DNA of 64,000 nt from Sulfitobacter sp. EhC04 (GCF_001650875.1 NZ_LXYI01000067.1:21387-85386), one strand, 5' to 3'. Shown: positions 19,984 to 29,510, counted from the first letter of the stretch. The notes: a model not told the origin generated them from the letters alone. Numbers and translations: made by a program.

Positions 19984-20650
19984 CTCCCTCGCCGGATTGC
20001 AAAGCGCGACGGAGGCGCTGCGCGATCTGCTGGGCATTGATCACGTGCTGTATCACTGGGTCGATTCGACAGGCGAACAATATGGCTGTGGCACCTATTC
20101 GATTGCCTGGCAGGAACGCTATATCGCGCAGAATTATCTGCGCATTGATCCGGTGGTGTTGGGCTGTTTCCAGCGCTTTCATGCGGTCGACTGGAAGCAG
20201 CTGGACTGGTCGTCAAAAGCCGCGCGCGCATTTTTTGCAGAGGCGCTGGAATATGGTGTCGGGAATCAGGGGCTGTCGGTGCCGTTGCGCGGGCCGAACG
20301 GCCAGTTTGCGCTGTTCACGATCAACCACAGTTGCACTGACGCAGAGTGGGAGGTCTTTGTTGCGGTCCACCGGCACGAGCTGATCCTGATCGCGCATTT
20401 CCTGAACGAAAAGGCGCTGGAGTTCGAGCCGGGTCGCCTGCCGGAAACAGCGCCGGCCCTGTCCCCGCGTGAGGCGGACGCGATGACCCTTCTGGCGTCC
20501 GGTCAAAGCCGCGCACAGGTGGCGGACCAGTTGCAGATTTCGGAGCATACCCTGCGGGTCTATATCGAAAGCGCGCGCTTCAAGCTGGGCGCGCTGAATA
20601 CCACCCATGCGGTGGCCCGCGCGTTGAGCCGGGGATTGATCGTGGTGTGA
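19931..20650 (+). CDS. LuxR-type quorum-sensing regulator
   Basis: This 239-residue regulator has an autoinducer-binding domain (residues ~10-160, with YHWVDSTGEQYGCGTYSIAW and VDWKQLDWS) and a GerE helix-turn-helix (LSPREADAMTLLASGQSRAQ, ~177-235). It should bind an acyl-homoserine lactone and control transcription. The cognate synthase gene follows 250 bp downstream on the same strand, forming a classical luxR-luxI pair. The intergenic region between them holds an unusual long palindromic element. Confidence 0.93.
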   Translation: MVKTRQMDSIMGALEQADSLAGLQSATEALRDLLGIDHVLYHWVDSTGEQYGCGTYSIAWQERYIAQNYLRIDPVVLGCFQRFHAVDWKQLDWSSKAARAFFAEALEYGVGNQGLSVPLRGPNGQFALFTINHSCTDAEWEVFVAVHRHELILIAHFLNEKALEFEPGRLPETAPALSPREADAMTLLASGQSRAQVADQLQISEHTLRVYIESARFKLGALNTTHAVARALSRGLIVV

Positions 20651-20667
20651 TCCTGGGGGCGCTGCCC

Positions 20668-20800
20668 CCCGGGAATATTTACAGCGTCCCGCCTTTAACC
20701 TGAAGCATATCACGTCGCCAATGTCCCGAAAGCGCGCAGCGCGGCAGGGTATTGGCGATTCAAGTTCAAGGCGGGACGCTTTGGGGCCAAAAAGAATGAA
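20668..20800. repeat. Long palindromic element between luxR and luxI
   Basis: Outer arms 20683-20704 and 20759-20780 (22 nt, 20 matched) begin AGCGTCCCGCCTT and end GGCGGGACGCT. Inside, TCGCCAAT (20715-20722) pairs perfectly with ATTGGCGA (20751-20758), leaving a 10 nt bulge on the left side only and a GC-rich apical loop with GCGC/GCGC. The element appears to sit within a GGGAATATTTAC...CCAAAAAGAA motif that is uninterrupted near 57945. Confidence 0.75.
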
Positions 20801-20899
20801 AGGTGTTGCGCGCGTCGGGTGAGGGGCGCGCGCGGTGCCAGCGCTGTGTTAACGGGCGCGCGGCTAGGGCTTGGGCATCTTGTCAGAGCGGAGAAGCCC

Positions 20900-21535
20900 A
20901 TGCTGCGTTACCTTCATGCCGATCAATTGCACAATCACCCCCGTCTGGCCGGGCAGATGTTCCGGGACCGGGCCGACCAGTTTCGCAACCGGTTGGGCTG
21001 GGAGGTGCAGGTGGATGCGGCGGGAGAGGAGCGCGACGCCTATGATGCGATGAACCCGCTTTATGTGATCTGGGAACAGGCAGATGGCAGCCACGGCGGG
21101 TCGATGCGGTTTCTGCCCACCTCCGGACCGGTGATGGTGAACGACCATTTTGCGCATCTGTTGTCCGGACCGCTGCGCAGCCCGCTGATCTGGGAATGCA
21201 CGCGGTTCTGTCTGGCGCGGGGGGCGGGCGCACATGTGGCGGCGGCGCTGATGCTGGGCGGCGGCGAGATCATGCGCGGCTTTGGCATCCGGCATTTCGT
21301 CGGGGTTTTCGATGCGCGGATGGTGCGGATCTACCGGATGATCGGGGCTAGCCCCGAGGTTCTGGGCAGTGCCGGGCAGGGACGCGACAGGATCAGCGTG
21401 GGCCTGTGGGATTTCTCTGACGCCGCGCAGATGCAGGTGGCGCGGCGCGCCGGAATCAGCCCGGAACAATCGCGGTTCTGGTTCGATCAGGCTTTTGGCA
21501 GCCGGATGCCCGCTGTTTTGCAGCAAAGCGCCTGA
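20900..21535 (+). CDS. luxI: Acyl-homoserine-lactone synthase
   Basis: This 211-residue LuxI-family enzyme makes N-acyl-homoserine lactones from SAM and acyl-ACP. The conserved residues are visible: Arg/Phe/Trp in MFRDRADQFRNRLGW, the Asp pair in ERDAYD, Arg in SMRFLPT, and Glu/Arg in WECTRF. Start 20900 gives the standard N-terminus; the longer frame from 20819 adds an arginine-rich tail not found in LuxI. It pairs with the luxR gene upstream. No lux box could be recognised with confidence. Confidence 0.94.
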   Translation: MLRYLHADQLHNHPRLAGQMFRDRADQFRNRLGWEVQVDAAGEERDAYDAMNPLYVIWEQADGSHGGSMRFLPTSGPVMVNDHFAHLLSGPLRSPLIWECTRFCLARGAGAHVAAALMLGGGEIMRGFGIRHFVGVFDARMVRIYRMIGASPEVLGSAGQGRDRISVGLWDFSDAAQMQVARRAGISPEQSRFWFDQAFGSRMPAVLQQSA

Positions 21536-21576
21536 ACCGTCTGGCCCCCGCTGGCGGGCTCGCCTAATGTCGGGGC

Positions 21577-23118
21577 ATGAATGTGCCCAGCCTCATATAT
21601 TCCGACGATCAGGCCAGCGCCTATGATGGCGTGGCCGAAATGTTGCGCGGGGCCGGGATCGACCTGGCCGACAGCCTGTTGATGCCGCCGCCCGGCGGGG
21701 CCGATCAGGTGATGGCGGTGACCGGCAAGGCGGGATCGGGCAAGACGCTGCTGCTGGCAGAGCTTTACAAGGCGCTGGAGGGGGCCGGGGTCGAGGTGGT
21801 GTCGGGCGATTACGAAAGCCGCAAGCGCCGCGACAAGCGCACGCTGGCGATTCTGGCGCCCACCAACAAGGCGGCCTCGGTGCTGCGGCTGCGCGGGGTG
21901 CCTGCCACCACGATTCACCGCATTCTCTATACCCCCGTCTATGACCCGGAATACGAGCGGATCGCGGAATGGCTGGCGGGCAATGGCGAGCGGCCGGTGG
22001 ACGTGGAGGGGCTGACGGAACTGGCGCTGGACCGGGCGGCGGCCTTTTATGCGGGCAACAAGTCGATCCCCGGCGCGCTGGCGGCGGCGGGGTTGCGCGG
22101 GTCGGATTTCATCACCGGCTGGAAACGGCGGGAGGAGCCGCTGGACATCGGCTTTGTCGATGAGGCCTCGATGCTGGATGACAAGCAGTTCGAGGATCTG
22201 AAAGAGATTTTCCCGACCCTGCTGTTGTTCGGGGACCCGGCGCAGTTGGCCCCGGTGAACCAGTCGGGCACCATGGTATTCGAAAAACTGCCACAGAAGC
22301 GGGTGATGAACCTGAACCGGATTTTCCGGCAGGATGCGGATAATCCGATCCTTGATCTGGCCCATGCGCTGGCCGACCCTGACCTGGGCTTTGAACAGTT
22401 CGAGCGGATGGTGGAGGAGGCCGCGCGCCGCGATGACCGCGTGGTCTGGGGCCAGCGGGTCGAGGTCGACCTGATGGCGCGCAGCCCGGTTCTGGTCTGG
22501 CGCAATGCCACGCGAATCCGGCTGATCAACGCCTTTCGCAATGTGCATGGCGCGCCGGAGGATGCGCTGCTGGAGGGGGAGCCGCTGATCTGCGACGGGC
22601 TGGAACTGCCGCTGAAGCACCGCAAGAAGCGGCTGGACCTTGAGGCGCGCGGCCTGATCAAGGGCGCGCAGGTGATTTTCCTGGGCGATGGCCGCAAGCC
22701 CGGCTTCAGCCGGTTGCATGTGATCGGGGCGGAGGACCCGCAGGTGAGTGCCGCCAGCATCGTGAAGATCGAAAAACCGGATGAGGAAGAACCTTTTATC
22801 CCTTTTGCCGCGCGCATGGGGGCGACCTTTCTGCATGGGGCGGCGGTGACCATTCACAAGGCGCAGGGCAGCCAGTGGGAAACGGTGCAGGTCTTTGCCC
22901 CCGACCTTTATGCCGCCGCGCGCATGGGCCGGATGGAGGCGGGTCAACCGCTGTGGAAGCGGCTTGCCTATGTCGCCATCACCCGCGCGCAGGAGCGGCT
23001 GATCTGGGTGGTGCGCAACCGCCTGTCAAAACCGAGCGGGCCGCTGGTGGTGGATGACCTGCGCAGTCAGCCGGTGGCCCCCCTGTCCCTGGAACCCACG
23101 ATGGAGGATTTTGGATGA
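21577..23118 (+). CDS. RecD-like ATP-dependent DNA helicase
   Basis: This 513-residue superfamily 1 helicase has Walker A GKAGSGKT (residues 50-57), Walker B DEASM, motif III FGDPAQLAPV and the UvrD-C/RecD motif TIHKAQGSQWETV. The C-terminal AITRAQERL (motif VI) is also present. It resembles RecD2/Dda-type helicases (AAA plus UvrD_C_2). It lacks the long N-terminal extension of RecD2, so it is a short roseobacter form. Role in recombination or repair is inferred. It overlaps the next gene by 4 bp (ATGA). Confidence 0.9.
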   Translation: MNVPSLIYSDDQASAYDGVAEMLRGAGIDLADSLLMPPPGGADQVMAVTGKAGSGKTLLLAELYKALEGAGVEVVSGDYESRKRRDKRTLAILAPTNKAASVLRLRGVPATTIHRILYTPVYDPEYERIAEWLAGNGERPVDVEGLTELALDRAAAFYAGNKSIPGALAAAGLRGSDFITGWKRREEPLDIGFVDEASMLDDKQFEDLKEIFPTLLLFGDPAQLAPVNQSGTMVFEKLPQKRVMNLNRIFRQDADNPILDLAHALADPDLGFEQFERMVEEAARRDDRVVWGQRVEVDLMARSPVLVWRNATRIRLINAFRNVHGAPEDALLEGEPLICDGLELPLKHRKKRLDLEARGLIKGAQVIFLGDGRKPGFSRLHVIGAEDPQVSAASIVKIEKPDEEEPFIPFAARMGATFLHGAAVTIHKAQGSQWETVQVFAPDLYAAARMGRMEAGQPLWKRLAYVAITRAQERLIWVVRNRLSKPSGPLVVDDLRSQPVAPLSLEPTMEDFG

Positions 23119-23810
23119 AGAGTATCATTGTCACCGGGGCCAGTTCCGGGATCGGGCGGGCCACGGCGGAGCTTTTCCTTGAAAAGGGCTGGCGCGTGGG
23201 TTTGATCGCGCGGCGTGCGGAATTGCTGGCGGAGATGGCGAAGGCCCATGCCAATGCCGTGGCCCTGCCGGCGGATGTGACCGATGCCGATGCCATGGCA
23301 GGCGCGTTCGAAGCGTTTGGCAAGCTGGACGTTCTGTTCAACAATGCGGGTGCCTTTGGCATGGCGGGCCCCATTGACGAGATCCCGCTGGAAAACTGGG
23401 AGCAGGTGCTGAGCGTCAACCTGCATGGCATGTTCATTGCAGCAAGGCTGGCCTTCGGGGCGATGCGGGCGCAGGGCGGCGGGCGGATCATCAACAACGG
23501 CTCGCTCTCGGCCCATGTGCCGCGCCCCGGATCGGTTTGCTATACCACCACGAAACACGCGATCACCGGGCTGACCCGGTCGCTGTCGCTGGACGGGCGG
23601 CCTTTTGGCATTGCCTGTGGCCAGATCGACATCGGCAATGCGGAAAGCGAACTGGTTGCATCGCTGAAGGCGGAAAACCCGCAGATGGATACGATGGACG
23701 TCCGGCACGCAGCGGCATCGGTGCTGCATATGGCGGAACTGCCGCCGGAGGCGAATGTGCAGTTCCTGACAGTCATGGCGACGAACATGCCTTTTATCGG
23801 GCGCGGTTAG
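23115..23810 (+). CDS. Short-chain dehydrogenase/reductase
   Basis: This 231-residue SDR has the cofactor motif TGASSGIG (7-14), the NNAG structural motif and the catalytic YTTTK pair (Tyr143, Lys147). A substrate cannot be assigned. The ATG overlaps the helicase stop codon, so the two are one transcript. Confidence 0.92.
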   Translation: MKSIIVTGASSGIGRATAELFLEKGWRVGLIARRAELLAEMAKAHANAVALPADVTDADAMAGAFEAFGKLDVLFNNAGAFGMAGPIDEIPLENWEQVLSVNLHGMFIAARLAFGAMRAQGGGRIINNGSLSAHVPRPGSVCYTTTKHAITGLTRSLSLDGRPFGIACGQIDIGNAESELVASLKAENPQMDTMDVRHAAASVLHMAELPPEANVQFLTVMATNMPFIGRG

Positions 23811-24327
23811 CATCTTTGAAACGCGGTACATCGTCGACCCGATACCGCGGATTCTCTGAATCCTGTCAGAAGGCGGCGTCCCGCTATATTGTCCCAAACC
23901 AGACCTTGGTTGCGGTATGGGTTAATGTTGGAGAGGCGGGACGAAACCGCCGTTAGCATCGAAACGCCAAGCCGCGCATCGACGGGCCGTGGTGCGGCGA
24001 TCCGACCGTCGTGACTGGCACTTTATGGCAGCCACGCACTTCCCAGTGATGCGTGGCACACGACAGCAGCCAAATCGCCGTGCCAGGGGACGGCCCGTCA
24101 TGTCGCAGACATGCCTCTGGCATGATGCGCGGCGGCCTGCGGCCTTGGTTCCGCGCAGGAGTAAGTGGAAAGTGCTCAAACCTGCCCTTAGCTGCGATCT
24201 GCGCGAAGGTCCGGTTTTCCAGTTTGGGGCGATTTATGACGTTCAACAGCACCGGATTTCCCGGCGCAGCCAAATCTGCGGAGTGTCACTATACCGTGCT
24301 TCAAACAGAGCGGAGCGCGCCCGGATT
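23811..24327. other. 517 bp intergenic region
   Basis: No gene is convincing; several open frames exist on both strands but none has a recognisable domain or ribosome site. The stretch 23850-23930 shares TCTGAATCCTGTCA and TTGGTT-CGGTATG elements with 11725-11870. It may contain decayed sequence. Confidence 0.5.
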
Positions 24328-25095
24328 CTAGCGGCGCAACATGTTGAAGACGGCGGAGGCACCCCAGCCGGCGCCGATGGCAATGGCCAGCGACATCAGC
24401 CCGTAAAGCAGGGCGTTTTCCCGTGACAGGTTGAACAGCCAGCGTTCCAGGCCGACCTTGCGCACGTCGATGACCGTGTCATAGCTGGCCACAACCTGCC
24501 CCGCCCGTGTCAGAAAGATGCGGGCGGCGTAATCGCCCTCTGTCAGGGCGGCGGGCAGGCGTATGGCGGCGCGGAACAGCGTGTCTTCATCCAGTTTCAC
24601 ACCGCCCTCGATCACCTGGTACTGATCGGACCGGGTCCGGATGCGGATCAGCGCTTCGGTAAAAAGTGCTGCATTGGAGATGTTCATCGGTGCGCCGACA
24701 GAACGGATCGCGCGGGGGATGGAGATCTTGTGGCGCAGGTCTTCCACGCGGGTCAACACACGGTTCAGCGGTGCCGAAGTGACAACGGCGTAATAGCTGG
24801 GCGCGCGGTCCACCTCGACCGCGTCGGCATTGAGCCAGATGCCGAACTTCTTTTCCTTGCGCCGGACCAGCACCGGCACGGAAGGGCCGGAGACGGTGAC
24901 AACCACGCCAAGCGGGCCGCTGTCGGGCGCGGGCGCGTCGCGTTTCACCGCACCGTAGACCAGGATTTCGGAGCCATCGAAATTGGTGGTGATGGAGACT
25001 TCCGCCTGGCTGAGGCCCAGCACGATCTCTTCGGCCCGCGCGGAGAGGGACGTGGCCATCATCAGGGATATCAGGGTGGCGATCAGACGCATCAT
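24328..25095 (-). CDS. TIGR02186 family membrane-anchored protein
   Basis: This is a 255-residue protein with an N-terminal signal peptide (residues 1-21, ending ARAEE), a periplasmic domain rich in beta segments and a C-terminal transmembrane helix. Features such as EEIVLGLSQAEVSITTNFDG and FVTE-like LFTEALIRIR fit TIGR02186, a conserved family of unknown function found next to TauE/SafE permeases. Its ATG overlaps the stop codon of the upstream TauE gene by 4 bp, so the two proteins probably work together. Confidence 0.88.
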   Translation of the reverse strand: MMRLIATLISLMMATSLSARAEEIVLGLSQAEVSITTNFDGSEILVYGAVKRDAPAPDSGPLGVVVTVSGPSVPVLVRRKEKKFGIWLNADAVEVDRAPSYYAVVTSAPLNRVLTRVEDLRHKISIPRAIRSVGAPMNISNAALFTEALIRIRTRSDQYQVIEGGVKLDEDTLFRAAIRLPAALTEGDYAARIFLTRAGQVVASYDTVIDVRKVGLERWLFNLSRENALLYGLMSLAIAIGAGWGASAVFNMLRR

Positions 25096-26015
25096 TTCAG
25101 CTCCACCGGGGCGATGGAGTAAAGTTCTGCCGGTTCCAGCAGCAATTCAAGGGCCAGCTTGCCGCAGACCACCAGGACCAGAAGGGCCAGCAGGATGCGC
25201 AACTGCTCTGCCTTCATCTTCACCCCGATGCGGGTGCCGACCTGGGCCCCGATCACGCCGCCGATCAGCAGCAGCACGGCCAGCACCACATCGACGGTAT
25301 AGTTGGTCGTGGCATGCAGCATGGTGGTAAAGGCGGTGACAAAGATGATCTGGAACAGGGATGTGCCGATCACCACCTTGGTGGGCATTCCCAGCAGATA
25401 GATCATGGCGGGCACCATGATGAAGCCGCCGCCGACCCCCATGATTGCGGCCAGAATGCCGACCAGAATGCCGACCGCGATCGGTGGCATCACCGAGATA
25501 TAGAGCCCCGAAACCCGGAAGCGCATCTTGAAGGGAAGCCCGTGCACCCAGTTGTGTTTCTTGCGCGGTGGAAGTTTCCCCTTGTTGACATTGCGCAGCG
25601 CGCGCAGGGATTCCGCGAACATCAGCGCGCCGATGATCCCCAGAAAGACGACATAGAACAGCCGGACCAGCAGGTCGACCTGGCCAAGCGATCTGAGGTA
25701 GTTGAACAGGATGATCCCCAGCGCGGCCCCGAAAAGCCCGCCGATCAGCAGCACCGACCCCATGCGCAGGTCCACCGTGCGTCGCCTGAAATGCGCCAGC
25801 ACCCCTGAGAAGGAGGATGCGACGATCTGCGTGGCACCGGTGGCCACGGCAACCGCAGGGGGGATGCCGATGAAGAACAGCAGCGGGGTAAGAAGAAAGC
25901 CGCCCCCCACACCGAACATGCCCGAGAGCACGCCAACCAGGCCACCCAGTCCCAGCACAAGGAACGCGTTGACCGAGACTTCCGCAATGGGGAGGTAGAT
26001 TTGCATGCGCTCCAT
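25092..26015 (-). CDS. TauE/SafE (TSUP) family permease
   Basis: This 307-residue inner-membrane protein has the two-fold TSUP repeat: GGLVGVLSGMFGVGGGFLLTPLL near the N-terminus and VGILAAIMGVGGGFIMVPAMI in the second half. About eight transmembrane helices are expected. TSUP proteins export sulfite, organosulfonates or other small anions. It is coupled to the TIGR02186 gene, a recurring pair in alphaproteobacteria. Start 26015 has GAAGGGA 9 nt upstream; 26033 and 26006 are alternatives. Confidence 0.9.
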   Translation of the reverse strand: MERMQIYLPIAEVSVNAFLVLGLGGLVGVLSGMFGVGGGFLLTPLLFFIGIPPAVAVATGATQIVASSFSGVLAHFRRRTVDLRMGSVLLIGGLFGAALGIILFNYLRSLGQVDLLVRLFYVVFLGIIGALMFAESLRALRNVNKGKLPPRKKHNWVHGLPFKMRFRVSGLYISVMPPIAVGILVGILAAIMGVGGGFIMVPAMIYLLGMPTKVVIGTSLFQIIFVTAFTTMLHATTNYTVDVVLAVLLLIGGVIGAQVGTRIGVKMKAEQLRILLALLVLVVCGKLALELLLEPAELYSIAPVELK

Positions 26016-26177
26016 TAGCGCAGGTCCCTTCACAAAATCAACTACCCTCGCTGCTGCGCAGCAATAGGACCGATGAAATGGAATGAACTGGCTCTATGCC
26101 CGAAGCGGCAATTCAACCTGAGGTTTTACCGCGTTTCGTGTTATCCTCGGTCCATTCAAAGCCAAAGGATTACTCAG

Positions 26178-27317
26178 ATGCGTATTGCCGCCTACAACGT
26201 CGAGAACCTGTTCGACCGCGCCCGTGTGTTCAACGACGAAAACGACAGCCACCAGCAGGTTCTGGATGCCCATGCCGAGATCAACACGCTTTTCGAAAAG
26301 CCTGTGTATACGGATGCCGACAAGGCGCGGATGCTGGAACTGCTGACCGACCTTGGGATGCTGAACGACAATGAAGGTCCCTTTGTGCGCCTGCGCAAGA
26401 TCAGGGGTCAGTTGATCCGGCGTCCGCGCGACCGCAGCAAGCCGCGCAAGATCGTGGCGGACGGGCGCGAGGATTGGATCGGCTGGGTCGAGTTGAAGAC
26501 AGAAACCGTCGATGCCACGGCGATCCTGCTGACCGCCAAGGTGATCTTTGATGCAGGTGCCGATATTCTGGCGATGATCGAGGCAGAGAGCCGCCCGGTG
26601 TTGAAGACCTTTCAGGAGATCATGGCCAGAAAGCTGGACCTGCCGGAGACCTATGCCCATGTGATGCTGATCGACGGCAATGACCAGCGCGGCATTGACG
26701 TGGGTCTTGCCACCCGCGCGGGCTTTCCCATCGGGCAGATGCGTAGCCATGCGGATGACCGCAAGCCCGATGGCCACCCGATTTTCAGCCGCGATTGCCC
26801 GGAATATGAGGTCACGACTCCGTCCGGTGCGACGGTCATGGTGCTGGCCAACCATTTCAAAAGCAAGTTCGGCGGCAACGACCCTGCCTCACGCGCCAAA
26901 CGGTTGGCGCAGGCGCAGGCGGTGGCGGGCTATTACCGGCGGCTGCGCGATGAGGGGCACGAACATGTCGTGGTGCTGGGCGATCTGAACGACACGCCTG
27001 ACAGCGCGGAACTGGCCCCGCTGCTGGCCACCGATCTGCGCGATGTGTCGGATCATCCGCATTTCACGGATTTCGAATTCGGTGCCAACAACGGTCAGCG
27101 CGGGATCGGGACCTTTGGCCTTGGCAACGATGACGACAAGATCGACTATCTGCTGTTGTCGCCCGCGCTGTTTGACCGGGTGACGGGCGGGGGGCTGTTG
27201 CGCAAGGGGGCATGGCCCGGATCGCGCCCGCCGCGCTGGGCGGTCTATGCAGAGCTGACGGCGCGGCATCACGCGGCCTCGGACCATCATCTGATCTGGG
27301 CCGACATCGACCTCTGA
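26178..27317 (+). CDS. Endonuclease/exonuclease/phosphatase family protein
   Basis: This 379-residue protein has the EEP fold motifs: AAYNVENLFD at the N-terminus, the metal-binding MIEAE, the VLGDLNDTPDSAEL motif and the terminal ASDHHLIWADI (SDH motif). It could cleave nucleic acids, lipids or sugar phosphates; no signal peptide is seen. AAAGGA precedes the ATG at 26178 by 8 nt. A pair of perfect palindromes follows the stop codon. Confidence 0.9.
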   Translation: MRIAAYNVENLFDRARVFNDENDSHQQVLDAHAEINTLFEKPVYTDADKARMLELLTDLGMLNDNEGPFVRLRKIRGQLIRRPRDRSKPRKIVADGREDWIGWVELKTETVDATAILLTAKVIFDAGADILAMIEAESRPVLKTFQEIMARKLDLPETYAHVMLIDGNDQRGIDVGLATRAGFPIGQMRSHADDRKPDGHPIFSRDCPEYEVTTPSGATVMVLANHFKSKFGGNDPASRAKRLAQAQAVAGYYRRLRDEGHEHVVVLGDLNDTPDSAELAPLLATDLRDVSDHPHFTDFEFGANNGQRGIGTFGLGNDDDKIDYLLLSPALFDRVTGGGLLRKGAWPGSRPPRWAVYAELTARHHAASDHHLIWADIDL

Positions 27318-27355
27318 GGCGCGGGCGCTGCGCCGGCCAGGCCGACGGAGCGGGC

Positions 27356-27398
27356 GAATTATTCGAATAATTCGGACCGGAGTTTTCGAAAACTCCGG
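27356..27398. terminator. Tandem perfect palindromes between convergent genes
   Basis: GAATTATTCGAATAATTC (27356-27373) and a second, 22 nt palindrome at 27377-27398 with arms CCGGAGTTTTC and GAAAACTCCGG are separated by 3 nt. GCGGGC and GCACCCGC flank the pair, so an outer stem is also possible. It lies between an EEP gene and an ABC permease that face each other and could act as a two-way terminator. Confidence 0.75.
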
Positions 27399-27410
27399 CA
27401 CCCGCCGCCG

Positions 27411-28379
27411 TCAGCGTTCCTTCACATAGGGGTCGCCACCGGCGCGGGGCGGGATCGCCTTGCCCACGAAACCGGCGAGGATAACAACCGTCATGATATA
27501 GGGCAGCCCGCCCAGCAGGGGGCCGGGGACCTTGAGGCCAATCACCGCCTGGATCACGTCGGGGCGGGTTTCAAGCGCGCCGAAGAGCCCGAAGAGCAGG
27601 GTCGCCCAGAGCGCGTACCAGGGCCGCCATTTGGCAAAGATCAGCGCGGCCAGGGCGATGAAGCCGCGTCCTGCCGACATGTCCTTGACGAAACCGGCCT
27701 GCAGCGCGGTGCTGAGGTAGGCGCCCGCAATGCCGCAGAGTACGCCGCAGATCATCACGGCGGCATAGCGCAGCCCGACAACCGAAACGCCTGCGGTATC
27801 GACGGCGGCGGGGTTTTCGCCGACCGCGCGCAGACGCAGGCCAAATCGGGTGCGGAACAGCACCCACCAGGTCAGCGGCACGGCGAGGAAGGCGATATAG
27901 ACCAGCACCGAATGGCCCGAGATCAGCTCGGCATAAAGCGGGCCGATCAGGGGCACATCGGCCATGGCTTGCGCCCCGGGCAGGGTGATCCCTTCGAACC
28001 GGGCATTGCCGGCCAGCGGCGGGGTGCGTCCGCCCTGGCGGAACCAGTCCTGCGCGATCAGCACGGTCATCCCGGCGGCCAGCGCATTGATGGCCACGCC
28101 GGAAATCAACTGGTTGCCGCGAAAGGTGATCGAGGCGACGCCGTGGATGCCCGCCAGCACCAGTGACGCCCCGATGCCGCCCAGCAGCCCGATCCAGGCC
28201 GACCCGGTCAGCGAGGCGACGGCGGCGGTAAAGAAGGCGGCGGCCAGCATCTTGCCTTCAAGCCCGATGTCGAAGATGCCCGCGCGTTCGCTGAACAGGC
28301 CCGCAAGGCAGGCCAGCAGCAGCGGCGTGGCGAAACGCACGGTGGAGTCGAGCAATTGGATGAGGGTGGTGTAATCCAT
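27411..28379 (-). CDS. Nucleoside-type ABC transporter permease, second subunit
   Basis: This 322-residue polytopic protein belongs to the BPL_transp_2 permease family. It shows GLEGKMLAAAFFTAAVASL and GENPAAVDTAGVSVVGLRYAAVM, a coupling-helix region shared with YufQ/NupQ-type subunits of BMP-dependent nucleoside importers. Its start codon overlaps the upstream permease stop codon by one base (TAATG). It is the last gene of the operon BMP-ATPase-permease-permease. Confidence 0.92.
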   Translation of the reverse strand: MDYTTLIQLLDSTVRFATPLLLACLAGLFSERAGIFDIGLEGKMLAAAFFTAAVASLTGSAWIGLLGGIGASLVLAGIHGVASITFRGNQLISGVAINALAAGMTVLIAQDWFRQGGRTPPLAGNARFEGITLPGAQAMADVPLIGPLYAELISGHSVLVYIAFLAVPLTWWVLFRTRFGLRLRAVGENPAAVDTAGVSVVGLRYAAVMICGVLCGIAGAYLSTALQAGFVKDMSAGRGFIALAALIFAKWRPWYALWATLLFGLFGALETRPDVIQAVIGLKVPGPLLGGLPYIMTVVILAGFVGKAIPPRAGGDPYVKER

Positions 28380-29509
28380 TATTTTGCAGGCTCCACCGGT
28401 TTGCGTTCGGGGCCGGGCGCGCGGCGCAGGCGGGCGGCCAGGAACATGCGTTCAAGTGGCATCCGCACCATGTTGTCCAGCGCCCCGGTGAACAGGATCA
28501 CCAGCGCCTGGATCACCACGATCAATTCGCGCGGGATGCTGGTCCAAAGCGCCAGTTCGGCACCGCCCTGATAGAGAAAGCCAAAGAGGATCGCAGCGAT
28601 CACCACACCCACCGGATGACTGCGCCCCATCAGCGCCACGGCGATGCCGATGAAACCGGCCCCTTCGGTCGAGTTCAGCAGCAGTTTTTCGCTTTCGCCC
28701 ATGACGGTGTTCACGCCCATCAGCCCGGCCAGCCCGCCCGAGATCAGCATGGTGATCACGGTGATGCGCACGGGGTTGATGCCGGCATATTTCGCCGCCG
28801 ATTCCGAATGGCCAAAGGCGCGGATCTCGTAGCCCAGCCTTGTGCGCCACATCAGCACCCAGACGGCAAAAGCGCTTGCCAGGGCGATCAGGAAGGTGAC
28901 GTTCACGCTGTCGTCCTTGGACGCCTTGATGCCCATGCCGTTCAGCACGGAATTCAGCGTCGGCAGGTCGAGGTGCGGCGCAAAGCGCGCGCTTGACGGG
29001 TCGGCCTGGCCCACGGGCTTGAGGAATTCGTTCAGCAGATAGATCAACAGGGCGGAGGCGATAAAGTTGAACATGATCGTGGTGATCACGATATGGCTGC
29101 CGCGTTTGGCCTGAAGATAGGCGGGAATAAAGGCCCAGAAGGCCCCGAATACCGCTGCGCCCAGCGAGGCGGCAATCAGGCCGATGGTCCAATGCGGCCA
29201 AGGGATGAAGAGCAGCGCCAGCGCCACGCCAAGACCACCCAGCATCGCCTGCCCCTCGCCGCCGATGTTGAACAAGCGCGCATGGAAGGCCACCGCGACG
29301 GCAAGCCCGGTAAAGATGAAATTCGTGGCGTAATACAGCGTATAGCCCCAGCCGCGCACCGATCCGACCGCGCCTTCGACCATCAGCTTGGTTGCTGCCA
29401 CCGGGTCTTCGCCGATGGCCAGAATCACCAGCGCGGAGAGGATCGCCGCCAGCAGGAGCGAGATCAGCGGGACAAGGACCACTTCGGCCCATTTTGGCAT
29501 CACGTCCAT
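28379..29509 (-). CDS. Nucleoside-type ABC transporter permease, first subunit
   Basis: This 376-residue permease (YufP/NupP-like) carries FNIGGEGQAMLGGLGVALALL and the coupling segment EIRAFGHSESAAKYAGINP. About ten transmembrane helices are expected. Start 29509 is two bases after the ATPase stop codon; a longer frame from 29539 would overlap that gene. It forms the membrane channel together with the second permease. Confidence 0.92.
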   Translation of the reverse strand: MDVMPKWAEVVLVPLISLLLAAILSALVILAIGEDPVAATKLMVEGAVGSVRGWGYTLYYATNFIFTGLAVAVAFHARLFNIGGEGQAMLGGLGVALALLFIPWPHWTIGLIAASLGAAVFGAFWAFIPAYLQAKRGSHIVITTIMFNFIASALLIYLLNEFLKPVGQADPSSARFAPHLDLPTLNSVLNGMGIKASKDDSVNVTFLIALASAFAVWVLMWRTRLGYEIRAFGHSESAAKYAGINPVRITVITMLISGGLAGLMGVNTVMGESEKLLLNSTEGAGFIGIAVALMGRSHPVGVVIAAILFGFLYQGGAELALWTSIPRELIVVIQALVILFTGALDNMVRMPLERMFLAARLRRAPGPERKPVEPAK

Positions 29510-29510
29510 A

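Noticed and set aside
21487..22947. 486-residue minus-strand open frame
   Set aside because: Shadow of the helicase gene, which carries all helicase motifs on the plus strand.
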